From contig NC_090623.1 in the NCBI RefSeq assembly GCF_004359215.1, positions 576,352 through 640,351 on the forward strand: a DNA stretch of 64,000 nucleotides. The letters run 5' to 3'. Position 1 is the stretch's first letter. Each line of letters starts with the position of its first letter. The position numbers and the translations under genes are program-made. The notes below the pieces were generated by a model. The model ran no database searches, had not been told where the DNA came from, and worked only from the letters and a program-made list of their open reading frames with translations. Below, piece by piece: positions 52,001 to 62,440 of the stretch. Source of the DNA: Bremia lactucae (Eukaryota; Oomycota; Peronosporomycetes; Peronosporales; Peronosporaceae).

Positions 52001-55000
52001 GTCATGAGGTTATCACGGAGCATATTGTTGACAATGTGTAAACAATCGGCACAAACAGGACTGGGTCCATTTTCTACGACGCCTTCACCTTCTATAATCT
52101 GAAATAATCGCATAAACCCTTCTTCAAAAGCTAAGAATTGCTGCATGTTTCGATCGTGGCCCGTTAAGTGTATAAGCACGGCTAAAGCGGTATCACGAAT
52201 GTGTTCTCGTCGGTCTTCCACGACCTCAAGCAAACGTCGAAGTCCTTCTTTACATGCTAATACCGACGTAGCAAATGCATGAGGTTGGGCATCCTGAAGT
52301 GCTCGTATTAGAGCTATCGTTGGACCTCGGATCCATGGCGATGGGTCCTGAAGCAGATTTAAACTCGTTTGCATGCCCCACGGAGCGGGAGGCTCTGGNT
52401 CCTGCTCAAGCTCGGCTTGCAAGGCACATAATTTGTCACTGCTTAAAGGCAAAGTAATTGGACTTTTATCAATCCTCGAGCAAGCTTGTTCACAGCGTTC
52501 ATGCTCTTGTTCCAGCTCGGTATGCGCCAGTGCAAGTTCATTTTCTTTAGCTATTTTACACTCCGCGTCAGCCCTGTCTTGCATTAGCTGAAAGCTCTGG
52601 TCGTCCGCCACAACTTTCGTCATGCTAGTAGGTGAGTGCTGTTGGAGTTTATTTACTTGTCGTTTTAACGCCTGGAGCTGTTTATCCTGCATCCGAATGA
52701 GTTCTTGGTACGCACTTATTGCATGCAATGCACTCGAGTCGACAACTGAAGCATTTACCGACTCGCTGTCCACTCCAGAGTAAAGAGCAAGAATGCGTCG
52801 TTGAATTTGCTCAGCCATGTCGCGATAAAAGACCGTAAAGTTTCGTTCATATAGCATAAATAAGTACTGGGCCTTGTTCTCTGCTGTCAAATCATCCCCC
52901 GCAACATTTGCGTCGATCATGTCGTAAGTTGCACGGTAGTCCAGAACGATACGCGAACTCTGAGTTTTGCTCGCCTGAGCACATGTGATCACTGAAGGCG
53001 TTTGCTGAAACTGAACAAGAGCGTCTGTAAATGGCTCAATCCCCACGCGAGTACTGATGACCTGAAGCAGTTGATTTCTTGTCATTTGAAACTCGGGCTT
53101 GTCGTTTCCTAAAGCTTTTTCTTGAGGTGAATTGGCTAGCTGTATAGCTTGCGTGTCATCGCAAAGAAATTCTAAGCAGCAGCCGAGTAAGAGAGCCACT
53201 AATCCTCGCAGCTGCGTCGTTTCGAATACGTTTTGCTTTGATGCACTTGACGGGTTATCGGAAAGAGCGTCTACAAGTACCGATAAGGTGGTTACGGAAC
53301 CAACAACCTCCTGGACAGCATTCGGACACTTATGACACCAGCGAATCACGAGAACAAGCAGCGCGACTTTGGCTTGAAAAAGAATTGACTGAACTGCAGT
53401 ATTTGGTTTCTCGCTCGACAACGATCGTAAGAGCCGAATGCAACGTGAAAGGAACCGTCCACCAGCAACAGCACGAGCTTGAATACTGTCATACTCGTCT
53501 GGTACACGAAGAGCCAATTCTTGACAAAATGAGCTCTTTTCAAGCAATTTCGTTAATCGATGACTTGCTTTCCAAGCTACGACCATCTTTGACTCAAGCA
53601 TTTCAATATCTGCGCTGTCCTTGAATTGATGGATAAAGTCAAGATTTACCATTAATGCATCAAGCAATACACGTCCAGCAGAACGATTGTGAATTTGTGT
53701 TTGTAAAACATTTTTCGTACCATCAAATTCAGCCGAGAGAGACAAAGGAGGAGGAGTTTGAATGTGCTGCACAATTGCCATACAAGCTCCTTCATTTTCT
53801 TCAAACAGAGCGTCCAAGAGCGACGACGCTGCTGCGGCTACAGGAATATAGTCCCTATCCTTTCCCACATCAAGTTTCATGAGCTCCGCGATGACAGGAC
53901 GTCCCGATGGCACCGCGTACATATTCAAAACAATCATCTGTACGCCACCATTGGCTTGACTCACTAATCGTAAGAAATCAATCGCTTCGAGCCGTACATC
54001 CGTAAGCCTGTCACTTTCACAACACACTAACTCGCCAATTGCTCCCATTAAAGCCTCCTGTCGAGCAACAAGACTTTGAATTTTCGTCAGCTCTTGCTGC
54101 TTCCGAGATCGATCTCGTAAAGCCAAAGCATCGAACGAGACTTTTGTCGCTCCTTCATACAGACCAGCAACAAGAATGCGCACGAGCTCAAGTCCCAATT
54201 TCAAAACACGCTTACGTAGAGCCATGGACTCGTCATCAATGTCGTTGGTAATTATTCCAGTCACTTGTAAAATAGACGGGAGATGCGACTCTAAGACGGG
54301 TAACTCTAGAAACAGCGTCTGCGTCATGAGGTTATCACGGAGCATATTGTTGACAATGTGTAAACAATCGGCACAAACAGGACTGGGTCCATTTTCTACG
54401 ACGCCTTCACCTTCTATAATCTGAAATAATCGCATAAACCCTTCTTCAAAAGCTAAGAATTGCTGCATGTTTCGATCGTGGCCCGTTAAGTGTATAAGCA
54501 CGGCTAAAGCGGTATCACGAATGTGTTCTCGTCGGTCTTCCACGACCTCAAGCAAACGTCGAAGTCCTTCTTTACATGCTAATACCGACGTAGCAAATGC
54601 ATGAGGTTGGGCATCCTGAAGTGCTCGTATTAGAGCTATCGTTGGACCTCGGATCCATGGCGATGGGTCCTGAAGCAGATTTAAACTCGTTTGCATGCCC
54701 CACGGAGCGGGAGGCTCTGGTTGCTCAAGCAGTAGAAGCGCTAAGGAAGGCGTGTGGCTGACAATGTAGTGAAGGAATTCAATCATAGCCTCCATAAGCT
54801 CCGTGTCTCGTGGATCAGATACTAACGCTGCTAAGACGGCGGGAATAGACGACTTGCCCACTTCCAGCTCCTCCATTGTCGGGTCGTCATCGCTATTGCT
54901 ACGGCCGTCTGGATGTTTCCTGATAATTAAATTCTGCGCTAATGACTGAAGTGCATCAATAGATTTTTTGCGCTCGCTTAGTAGCGTCGCAAACTGCAGG

Positions 55001-55197
55001 CGCTCTATGGCTTGTAGTATCTCCGCCTTTACCGCAGGTGAGACAGTGATTGTTGCCGGGGTTGAGATTGTCTGCAGAGGATTAGATTGTGGAGATTGAA
55101 TTATGGGCGATTTTGACGGATCAATGGAGATGCTGGGAGGTGAAGACATTGCCCCGTACTCCGCAGGTGCTACGATACGACTGAGCAAGGCTTGCAT
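49033..55197 (-). CDS. USO1: Uso1/p115 vesicle-tethering protein, falsely duplicated by an assembly gap
   Basis: As written, the frame codes for about 2,050 aa with one unknown residue at the N (52,399). 50,078-52,398 and 52,400-54,720 are the same segment twice, so the true product is about 1,280 aa from Met 55,197, or 1,322 aa from 55,323. The N-terminal part is an armadillo-type head: VKAEILQAIERLQFATLLSE, LVSDPRDTELMEAMIEFLHY, WIRGPTIALIRALQDAQPHA, FLAFEEGFMRLFQIIEGEG, CLHIVNNMLRDN. This is the arrangement of the p115 head. The C-terminal third is long coiled coil (AISAYQELIRMQDKQLQALK on) ending in a low-complexity tail. p115/Uso1 tethers COPII and COPI vesicles to cis-Golgi under Rab1. 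The short-start choice rests on MQALLSRIVAPAEYG and lack of similarity upstream. Single exon. Confidence 0.85.
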   Translation of the reverse strand: MQALLSRIVAPAEYGAMSSPPSISIDPSKSPIIQSPQSNPLQTISTPATITVSPAVKAEILQAIERLQFATLLSERKKSIDALQSLAQNLIIRKHPDGRSNSDDDPTMEELEVGKSSIPAVLAALVSDPRDTELMEAMIEFLHYIVSHTPSLALLLLEQPEPPAPWGMQTSLNLLQDPSPWIRGPTIALIRALQDAQPHAFATSVLACKEGLRRLLEVVEDRREHIRDTALAVLIHLTGHDRNMQQFLAFEEGFMRLFQIIEGEGVVENGPSPVCADCLHIVNNMLRDNLMTQTLFLELPVLESHLPSILQVTGIITNDIDDESMALRKRVLKLGLELVRILVAGLYEGATKVSFDALALRDRSRKQQELTKIQSLVARQEALMGAIGELVCCESDRLTDVRLEAIDFLRLVSQANGGVQMIVLNMYAVPSGRPVIAELMKLDVGKDRDYIPVAAAASSLLDALFEENEGACMAIVQHIQTPPPLSLSAEFDGTKNVLQTQIHNRSAGRVLLDALMVNLDFIHQFKDSADIEMLESKMVVAWKASHRLTKLLEKSSFCQELALRVPDEYDSIQARAVAGGRFLSRCIRLLRSLSSEKPNTAVQSILFQAKVALLVLVIRWCHKCPNAVQEVVGSVTTLSVLVDALSDNPSSASKQNVFETTQLRGLVALLLGCCLEFLCDDTQAIQLANSPQEKALGNDKPEFQMTRNQLLQVISTRVGIEPFTDALVQFQQTPSVITCAQASKTQSSRIVLDYRATYDMIDANVAGDDLTAENKAQYLFMLYERNFTVFYRDMAEQIQRRILALYSGVDSESVNASVVDSSALHAISAYQELIRMQDKQLQALKRQVNKLQQHSPTSMTKVVADDQSFQLMQDRADAECKIAKENELALAHTELEQEHERCEQACSRIDKSPITLPLSSDKLCALQAELEQXPEPPAPWGMQTSLNLLQDPSPWIRGPTIALIRALQDAQPHAFATSVLACKEGLRRLLEVVEDRREHIRDTALAVLIHLTGHDRNMQQFLAFEEGFMRLFQIIEGEGVVENGPSPVCADCLHIVNNMLRDNLMTQTLFLELPVLESHVPSILQVTGIITNDIDDESMALRKRVLKLGLELVRILVAGLYEGVTKVSFDALALRDRSRKRHELTKIQSLVARQEALMGAIGELVCCESDRLTDVRLEAIDFLRLVSQANGGVQMIVLNMYAVPSGRPVIAELMKLDVGKDRDYIPVAAAASSLLDALFEENEGACMAIVQHIQTPPPLSLSAEFDGTKNVLHTQIHNRSAGRVLLDALMVNLDFIHQFKDSADIEMLESNLVVAWKASHRLTKLLEKSSFCQELALRVPDEYDSIQARAVAGGRFLSRCIRLLRSLSSEKPNTAVQSILFQAKVALLILVIRWCHKCPNAVQEVVGSVTTLSVLVDALSDNPSSASKRNVSETTQLRGLVALLLGCCLEFLCDDTQAMQLANSPQEKALGNDKPEFQMTRNQLLQVISTRVGIEPFTDALVQFQQTPSVITCAQASKTQSSRIVLDYRATYDMIDANVAGDDLTAENKAQYLFMLYERNFTVFYRDMAEQIQRRILALYSGVDSESVNASVVDSSALHAISAYQELIRMQDKQLQALKRQVNKLQQHSPTSMTKVVADDQSFQLMQDRADAECKIAKENELALAHTELEQEHERCEQACSRIDKSPITLPLSSDKLCALQAELEQESDLNRHLRREAGTSQREAVNQVCQEHSDAEFAIARSKQQLEDFRVDKECTNEELAECNDMLEVLTDDQALIKAENVMLKAQLKEIRLKFGVDDDASLHSLINNLLEEKHHLSCCVHELEAAARTTNDQEALHQRIPEVQQELFLKSTALDNDMVSDNADVSRDNEDCILLTDFVACQLEELEKLRALVIEMESVGKAREAKTLFLQNLVAEYNVKSRHAKEKYSESIRELEEELARAFLEKKDVGRKAKLAVKELENEVARLFLAQVELEKKVAQYQQEEQAGELMQKPLEPCEVDGDSTITDLLVLVASLEIQCTVLREKLKEVHGDDAVVMAAELSSQRGAVVLV
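50078..52398 (-). repeat. 2.3-kb block inside p115 gene, copy 1
   Basis: Pairs with 52,400-54,720 at a constant offset of 2,322. The copies differ at scattered sites that change some residues (for example SHV/SHL, EGVT/EGAT, RHELT/QQELT, AMQL/AIQL), as expected for two alleles. Confidence 0.95.
52399..52399. other. Single-N assembly gap inside the p115 gene
   Basis: Contig end joined to contig start across one N. The reading frame happens to stay open, giving a misleading giant protein. Confidence 0.95.
52400..54720 (-). repeat. 2.3-kb block inside p115 gene, copy 2
   Basis: Second allele or contig copy of 50,078-52,398. It continues at 54,721 into the unique N-terminal coding part. Confidence 0.95.
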
Positions 55198-55507
55198 GTC
55201 GTCCTTACTAAATGGGGCGTGATTTGAGGTTGTGATACCAAAACGCAAAAAGAGGACTTTTTTATATTGTAATGTGGACCAATTGTTTAGTTTTTGAATA
55301 TAAAGAGTTGCACCTTTGATCACAAGAACTTTGCTTGTAGTAATATTGAAAAAAAAGGTTTATTTGACAATTGAATAAATCACATAGACAAATATCTTAC
55401 GATAATTTTACAACGGCAAATCAGAACTTAGAAGCCGATTTTGTGTCCTTCTCGACTGCAGCTTGTAGCTAACGTTGAAGCTATCAAATGTTTCCTTACT
55501 AAATATG
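55198..55507. other. Upstream region of the p115 gene
   Basis: About 310 bp holding the promoter of the minus-strand p115 gene and possibly 42 extra codons (to 55,323). Nothing else seen. Confidence 0.35.
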
Positions 55508-55987
55508 TGCAACGAGGTGTCCCGTTTCATAAGTATTATTTTCTATTAGAGAAAGTAAACAACGAAGTACAAAATTCTAATATTTATTAATTCTGACTCA
55601 AGTAGTTCTAATATTTCCAAATTGGGTAATATTGATGCAATTAGACAGCTCTATTGTGGTTGATTTACGTCTATATCAACCCCGCCAATCGCTTCAAGAC
55701 ACGATTTGCGGTGCGCAAGGAGGCGCCATACATAGTTAGATATTAATATAATAAGCTCAGTAGTAGATAAAAAGATTGTTACTTTGGAAACTTAAAATAT
55801 TAATACGGATTTACTGTTGCCTAATTCTAATCCTTTGCATTACATTTGGTAGCTAAAGACCCTTAGCTACTTAGCAACCTTCCTCTGTACCCATGTGTAC
55901 GTTAAGTTTCGAGGCACCTGACCTACACCGTAATCAGTGTAAGGTCAACTAGTACTCACCAAAATTAGTGAAAGGTGCCCCGTTACA
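55508..55987 (+). repeat. Solo family-A LTR
   Basis: 480 bp, TGCAACGAGG...GTGCCCCGTTACA, collinear with the LTRs of the 26-38 kb element. No family-A coding sequence adjoins it. Confidence 0.7.
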
Positions 55988-56165
55988 ATGTTGTACAAAC
56001 TGTTTATAAGTCGTTGAAAATCTGTACAAAAAAAAGCGAGACCCTTACAAACTTTGCAACGGTAAACTACGGCATACAAGCTGACTTTGTGTCCTTCTCG
56101 ACTGGTATTTGCCTGTGTGCGTAAAAGTACGACGCGCAGTGAAAACGCCCTTAATATCGTCTTGG

Positions 56166-56607
56166 TCTAACGGGGCACTACGACTTGTACTGCTTCAGTA
56201 CAAGTCCACTTCTCACTGCTTCAGTTGCGATTGGTGCCTTACATTATTTCACGTACACTAGTACGTGCAGAGGAAGACCTATCTTTAAGGTAACTAGCTT
56301 AAAGAGGGTTAAATGAAAACTGTATTAAGATACTTAAGTATCTCTTCTATCTATCTTGTAAATGCTAACTTAATTATAATCTGATACTAAACATGCAATT
56401 GAATTCTTATCTGTATCTCTCTTTTGTTTATCTCTACAGCTGATTAGTCTGCGGAATAAATAGATTTAATGGTCTATACCTATTTATGATAAGAATTCTG
56501 CACATTACTACATAAAGTAATATCCTCAAATATTATCTACCTTTTAGATAATATATTAATTAACAACCTTTAAGTGTTAATTTCATGTAACGATACACCC
56601 CGTTACA
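56166..56607 (-). repeat. Solo LTR of a family-A subfamily, reversed
   Basis: The reverse complement begins TGTAACGGGGTGTATCG and ends GTGCCCCGTTAGA, with the same start found again at 63,693 (TAACGGGGTGTTTCGTTACATG). 442 bp. Flanks CTTGG (56,161-56,165) and CTTGA (56,608-56,612) agree in four of five bases, an aged target duplication. Confidence 0.65.
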
Positions 56608-56819
56608 CTTGATGCTTTTCTCATGTCGGCATATGCTCGTCTTTATCGCTCTGGCGCTCTCGAATAGACCAAATTATCTATTTTCAACGTGGGTTAAAAA
56701 CAAGAGCGCAAGAAGAAATACCGACGGGGAAACACACTGTCGGACGCTATTACTGTGGCGCTCGACTTTGAACGCGCACATTCGGTTGATTATAATCACC
56801 ACAGCGCTACAACCCCTCG

Positions 56820-59800
56820 TCCTGGTCCACCAAATGTGGCCAGAGAATAAAACAATGAACCAGAGCCGATAGAAATCGACAATGCTCGTCCTTTCATAGG
56901 TCATCTCGCCTCCATAACCGACGTCCAAATAAATCAAAGTGTGCATACTGCAAAAAAATGGGGCACACGATTCAGCAGTGTTACAAGCGCAGGAACCAGC
57001 AAAATAGTCGCGGCAAGGGGTATCGTCGCGATCGTGCAAACGTCAACTATTTCGAGAATGAGTCAGTCGAAGAAGAAACCATCGCGACTGTGTCAAATGA
57101 AACTATCACCACACTAAGTGAAGCTGACTTTGCTTCCTTCACGGGAAAATAATTGATCGTCAAAAAGGGTCATCATGACGATCGTGCTGTTAGTATAATG
57201 CTCGATGCTGGCGCCACATGCATGTGGTGAAGCCGGGGTTGCTGCAACGCGTCACCTCTGAAGTGGCAATTCAAATCACTCGTTTCTACGGCAATAATAC
57301 CAACAAAAAGAAGGTGAAGAAAGGAGTCGCAAATATCTCCTTTATTGGTAATCAATTTTCTGACGTTCCGGTCATTGAGTGGTCAATGAGCAATTCCCAT
57401 GATGTAATCCTGGGTAAGCCTTGGTTAACTGTGCACGAGCCAATCATAAATTGGCGTACTCATCAAGTTTCGTTCAAAAGTGGTGACATCCCACAGGATG
57501 AGGTTTTTGAACCGGTCATTATTTCCTCTGCCGACTGTTCAAGGAAATTGAAGACATCACAATACGAAGAAGTCTATCGTGTCAAAAATTATCAAGAATC
57601 GGAATCTACAAAACCTCGAAAAAATGGTTAAAGGCTTTACTCGATTCCTATAAAGATGTATTTCCGGAAAAGTTACCGAATTCAGTGCCTAATCATCGGT
57701 CGGTTGAGTTTGAAATCAATATGCAACCCGGTGCGCAACCGAGTAATCGTCCGCCGTTTTGACTTTCACAAGTTGAACAAAAGGCTTAACAGAAGTTCGT
57801 CGATGAGAACCTTTCACGCGGATGGATCGAGCTTTCAGACTCGCCTTAGTAATCAAACATCTTTGGCACTCCAAAAAAGGACCCAACAATCGGTACGAGT
57901 GTATCTCGTTCGGAATGGATTCGATCCGGAAACACGAACATTTTGCTTTGTTGGGTGATTGACTTTCGTTACGTCAACTTAAAGTCAGTCGTCCCTAATA
58001 TACCTTGCCGCGAATTGATGAATTATCCGATAAGATGCAAGGTATGAGCTTTTTCACAGTCATTGACTTAGCTAAAGGGTACCATCAGATGCGTATCCAT
58101 TCGGATAGCAACAAGTACACTGCGTTACGTTCATCAAATGAGACGTATCAGTGGTGCGTTGCTCCGATGGGCTTTGCTGGAATGCCTTGCATTTGGTCGC
58201 GCTTGATGCGTGTTCTTTTTGGAAAGTTCCCATTCGATGTGGTATATTTGGATGATATATGCATATTTTCCGTCTCGTATGACGAGCATCTTAGTCGTCT
58301 AGCTATCGTGTTCGACGTATTACGCAAGCAAACTCTATTCGCTCACATCGGCAAGTGCAAGTTTGCGCGTTAAGAGGTCAGCTTTTTGGGGCACACTGTT
58401 TCTGGCAAAGGATTATCCGTTGATAATACGAAGACGGAAGCAATCGCTAAGTGGCCACCACCTACCTTCGTAAAGGAATTGCAAAATTTTCTTGGTCTTG
58501 CTGGTTATTATCGCCGCTTTTTTTTATCAGTCTGCGCACATAGTTCTGCCGTTGAGCCATCTCGTTAAGGAAGATTCTCCATGGGTCTGGAATACAGAAC
58601 AAGAGGATTCCTTCGTAAGGCTGAAGTCTGCCTTGCAAGCCGCACCTGTGCTGACTTTGCCCAACTTTTCACGCCCATTTGTTCTCAGCACGGATGCATC
58701 AGGGTCGTGCGTGGGAGGTGTTTATCGCAATTTCTCGATGGACATGACCATCCAGTAGCGTTTTATTTAAAGAAGCTTGGAGTCCATGAGAATTACTGGC
58801 CTGCTCATGAAAAGGAGCTATTTGCAATCAAAGCGGGGTTAGACAAATAACGTCATTATCTTTATGGCCATCAGTTTGAGATTTTCACGGACAATAGCGC
58901 CTGCTCTTGGCTGCTTCATCATCCAAAAGTCTCGCCGAAGTTGGCTCGATACTTGACAACCTTCGCTCAGTATACGTTTACTATACACCACATTAATGGT
59001 GCTTTTAACGTCGTAGCTGATGCGCTTTCGCGCCGGCCTGATGAAACTGTCGTGGACAATATCCACTTTCATAAGTGCGATTCTAGTTGCCAACAGCGAG
59101 GTACACGTTTACTTTGCTCGTCGACGGTGCCAACTCTGCCCCGGAAGGAGGCTGAGGCTCTGCAAGTTGCCACCTTAATGACAGCGTCGTATGTTGTGCT
59201 GTCACCAGAAGTTCGTAAGATACTTCAACAAGGCTACGATAGAGATGCCGAATTTGAAGAAGCATGGAAAAGGCTCCGAAACAAGTTCATTGTTTGTCAA
59301 GCAGGAAGAATTGTTGTTTTTGCGCACATCAAATAAGCCTACACGTCGCTGCGTGCCCAGCAACAACCGTTTGCGAACGAAAGTAATATCGGGGAATATC
59401 ATGATTCGGCAATAGCTGCTCATCCGGGCAACCGCAGAACATACTTGCGAGTGGCTCAGTGGTATCACTGGAAATCATTGCAGAAATACGTCAAGGAATA
59501 TGTCAAAATCTGTGAAACCTGCGCACGTTGGAAACATGAGAATCAACGAAAAAACGGATTACTTATGCCAATTCCAATACCGGATGCTTGCTGGCAAGTG
59601 GTGTCAATGGACTCCATAACAGGGCTTCCTGTGTCCAATGGATTTGATGCCATCCTACTTTTGTCGATAAGTTTTCCAAACGAACGAAGTACGCAGCAGT
59701 GCACGTTAAGGACGATGCATGCGCAACATCAAAAGTATTTTTCGATGCTGTAGTTCGACACCATGGTCTTCCAGAAGTTATCATCAGTGACCGAGATAGC

Positions 59801-60744
59801 AAGTTCACGTCCATGTTTTGGAAGTCTTTGATGACGATCATCGGTGTCCGTCTAAGTATGACAACTGCTCATCGGGCTCAAGCCGATGGACAGACCGAGC
59901 GCCAGAACCTTGTGGTAAAGGACGCACTCAGATGCATGGTATCTTACCATGGCACTGACGGAACCGAATACTTGGGAAGCATAGAGTATGCACACTCTAC
60001 ACTGGTTAGTGCACCCACTGGATACTTTCCCTTTGAAATCGATACGGGAAGAAAGGAATGCTCTACATGGCAAAATGCACTGGGCTGGAATAGTCAACCA
60101 GAGGAGATTGACGTATACGCAAAAGAGTTTATCGAAGAACGAGCTAAGATCATCGATCAGGCTCGCAGAAATCTTTTAAAAGCACGAGCTTCGCAAAAGC
60201 AATGTTACGATCAAAAACGCCGAATAAATCAAGTTGATTCAAGGTTGGAGATCTAAATATGCTTGATACTCGCAGAATATCGTTGAAACATGCTGCGAAA
60301 GATATGGGGACACCAAGAGCTAAGTTTGCGGCAAGAAAGGTGGGACCATTCGAAATTATCAAAATGATTAATCCTAATGTGGCAAGGCTTAAGTTACCAC
60401 AGAGTATGAATAGGATTAATCCAACCTTCAACGTCGATGTTCTATCAAAGTATGAACCGACACCGGAAGAGATTCGAAGTCGTCCGATACCGAAAGCATC
60501 AAAATTCGTGGATAATGGCACAGCGGATCATCTTCAAGTTATTGAACGTCTCTTGACGAAAAGCCAATTCAATCGTCAACCATACTGGCTCGTACAATGG
60601 CATGACGAAACTAAGGAAGAAGCCAGCTGGGAAAAAGAGAGAAATATTCGCACGTCTCCCAATGGAAGGATCTCGTCGCCGATTTCAATCAGCGTCAACG
60701 AGGGATCAAATCGGGGAGGATGTAAGGACCAGTCAACTCGCTGA
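56820..60744 (+). pseudogene. Ty3/gypsy chromovirus, lightly broken (gag-pol with chromodomain)
   Basis: Plus strand, in order: gag C terminus with zinc knuckle CAYCKKMGHTIQQCYKR (from 56,943); protease MLDAGATCM (near 57,198); a long linker with DVILGKPWLTVHEPIINW (57,218-57,631); and reverse transcriptase FFTVIDLAKGYHQMRI (58,005 on) with intact YLDDICIF (near 58,246). Next come [19 protein letters not shown], RNase H (LSTDASGSCVGGV; HYLYGHQFEIFTDNSA; VVADALSRRPDE) and integrase with HHCC (CETCARW), VVSMDSITGLP, IISDRDSKFTSMFW and ADGQTERQN, so all three catalytic acids are present. It ends in a chromodomain (IERLLTKSQFNRQPYWLVQW, then EASWEKE). About six stops or frameshifts break it. No flanking LTR pair of its own was identified. 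The family differs from A and B. Confidence 0.8.
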
Positions 60745-61593
60745 GCCCTTGACCACTCATTTCGATTTATCTTTTAAACCATTCATTTTCGTTATTTCAA
60801 TTTTACATACGCGCCATAATAAAAACAAGTAAAAATGTTTGCGCAATTAGGAAAGATGATACTTAGTAAGAATTAGATTTAGGATAGGCGATACCTTAAG
60901 GAGTATACCAAAAGTATCGGTTAGTAAAACTAATTTGAATTCAGTCGTAATTTACCCTCATTCCTGACAGTAACTAGTCTAATAATAGTTTTTAAAAATC
61001 GCTATTTTTATTATGTTTACCCAAAAAAGTGTATCCATGCTAAGCGCTGTGTTGTCGCCGCAAAAGATGAAGATGCTTTTTATGTGCTTTATTATTGGCT
61101 GCTCCATACCTAGCTAGTACCTAACGGAAAAGTATGGTTTTGAAATACTGGTTTATAGAAGGAATTATTGAGCTCCTAAGAAAACTATTCCGTATTGCGG
61201 AGTGTCCACTGCATACTACAATAAAGTCATTACGGGGGATTAACGATCGACCGAAGGCAAAAGTAATTTTATATGAATTGTTGCCTAGGCTTATCTGTTA
61301 GCTTTCGACACAAGTACATGAAATATCGATAATGACGGTGGATCCGTGATATTATTGTACAGCTAAATATCATTTTTTGAGGATGACAAATTTGCATTTA
61401 ATAAGATAAGGGAATTCGTCTCGATAAATGCAGCTACTGCTAAAATGAAAGTAAACTTCAGTTCCATTTGTTGCATGTAACACAGACAAAAAGATACGAA
61501 ATTTGCAAATATTCATGTTGAATTGGAAAATTTGATTGCAATTGTGGTAGTGCAGTAATAATGATGCCTCTACTCAAAACTTGGTGGCGACGG
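60745..61593. other. AT-rich spacer after the chromovirus
   Basis: 850 bp without a convincing frame. It probably includes the untranslated 3' part of the element, but no LTR could be matched. Confidence 0.3.
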
Positions 61594-61671
61594 TCGACTA
61601 CTTTAGGGAATTGATTACTTCATTTATCCAATTCGACTACTTAAGGGAATTGATTACTTCATTTATCCAAT
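61594..61671. repeat. 39-bp tandem duplication spanning the stop codon of the protease homologue
   Basis: Units 61,594-61,632 and 61,633-61,671 differ at one position (CTTTAGGG / CTTAAGGG). Each encodes the last residues of the protein (NWINEVINSLK plus stop) on the minus strand; the second unit is the used one and the first lies in the 3' UTR. Confidence 0.95.
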
Positions 61672-62440
61672 TCAAAGCAAACGAGGTCCGAGTGGAGAGA
61701 CTAGGTACACCGATCGCGCAACCTTCGCCGTAATTGCCTGAACCGAGGCCAATGATACCAACGACACGGTCATCGTCGTTGCTGTTCTTGTCTGCCCCCT
61801 CGGCAATTAGCGGACCACCATAGTCATTGTTGCAAACATCCTTCCCCTCTTCGCCACCAACACACAAATTCGTGGCTGTAAGCATTTCATACATATCACA
61901 AAGATCGTTCGCCTTCACTTCGAGCTGGACCCTCTGTAGCGTGCGTGATGGATAGTCATGACTACTGTCGGTTCTACCCCAGCCGAAAGCCCATACTTTA
62001 GAGCCTGGCTTCGGATCGCTGCCAAGTTTGGCGGGCTTAATGCGGCTCTTATTCTCCAAAACCAATAATGCGATCTCATTCGTAACTTTATTATCGTCGT
62101 ACATGGGATGAAATATGACTCTTTTGACTTCAATCACCTCGCCAGTCTTTGAATCCGTGCCGTCGACAATTTTCTGGTTAATTGCCGCGAAACGGGGTTG
62201 TAATTCTTTGGACACATTTGTTGCGCAGCCAACCGAAGTGAGCACAAGGAACTCATGAATCAAGACACCACCGCAGTTACTGCGCCCGTTTGCATAGGCA
62301 CGGATACCGACGGTGTAGTTAAATTGTCCCTCAATTACGCTTTCTCCGCCCACAATTAGCCGCCTAGACGTTTGGTCCGCATTGACGCCAACACTTGCGA
62401 TAGCTATCGCAATGGCAGCAACCACGTTAAATATCTTCAT
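61637..62440 (-). CDS. Secreted trypsin-fold protein with no catalytic triad (glucanase-inhibitor-like)
   Basis: 267 aa from Met 62,440, chosen because it starts a signal peptide (MKIFNVVAAIAIAIASVGVNA); the upstream extension of the frame to 62,596 is basic and not signal-like. A short propeptide ending RR precedes LIVGGESVIEGQFNYTVGIRA, the chymotrypsin-family N terminus. All three catalytic positions are changed: the LTAAHC box reads LTSVGC (His lost), the DIAL box reads NEIALL (Asp to Glu), and the GDSGGP box reads NNDYGGP (Ser to Tyr). Cysteines and fold motifs (VWAFGWGRT, DLCDMYE, NLCVGGEEGKDVC) remain. Phytophthora GIPs are secreted, inactive serine-protease homologues that inhibit plant endoglucanases; this protein fits that group, though the target cannot be read from sequence. 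Confidence 0.85.
   Translation of the reverse strand: MKIFNVVAAIAIAIASVGVNADQTSRRLIVGGESVIEGQFNYTVGIRAYANGRSNCGGVLIHEFLVLTSVGCATNVSKELQPRFAAINQKIVDGTDSKTGEVIEVKRVIFHPMYDDNKVTNEIALLVLENKSRIKPAKLGSDPKPGSKVWAFGWGRTDSSHDYPSRTLQRVQLEVKANDLCDMYEMLTATNLCVGGEEGKDVCNNDYGGPLIAEGADKNSNDDDRVVGIIGLGSGNYGEGCAIGVPSLSTRTSFALNWINEVINSLK

Noticed and set aside
49546..54424. Many plus-strand frames of 60-137 codons opposite the p115 gene
   Set aside because: They are shadows of the coding strand and appear twice because of the assembly duplication.
49033..55323. Genuine internal duplication in a giant p115 paralogue
   Set aside because: The copies meet at a single N and have a constant offset; two unmerged contigs or alleles explain it better.
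57656..57958. Separate 100-codon gene
   Set aside because: It is a shifted frame within the chromovirus pol between protease and reverse transcriptase.
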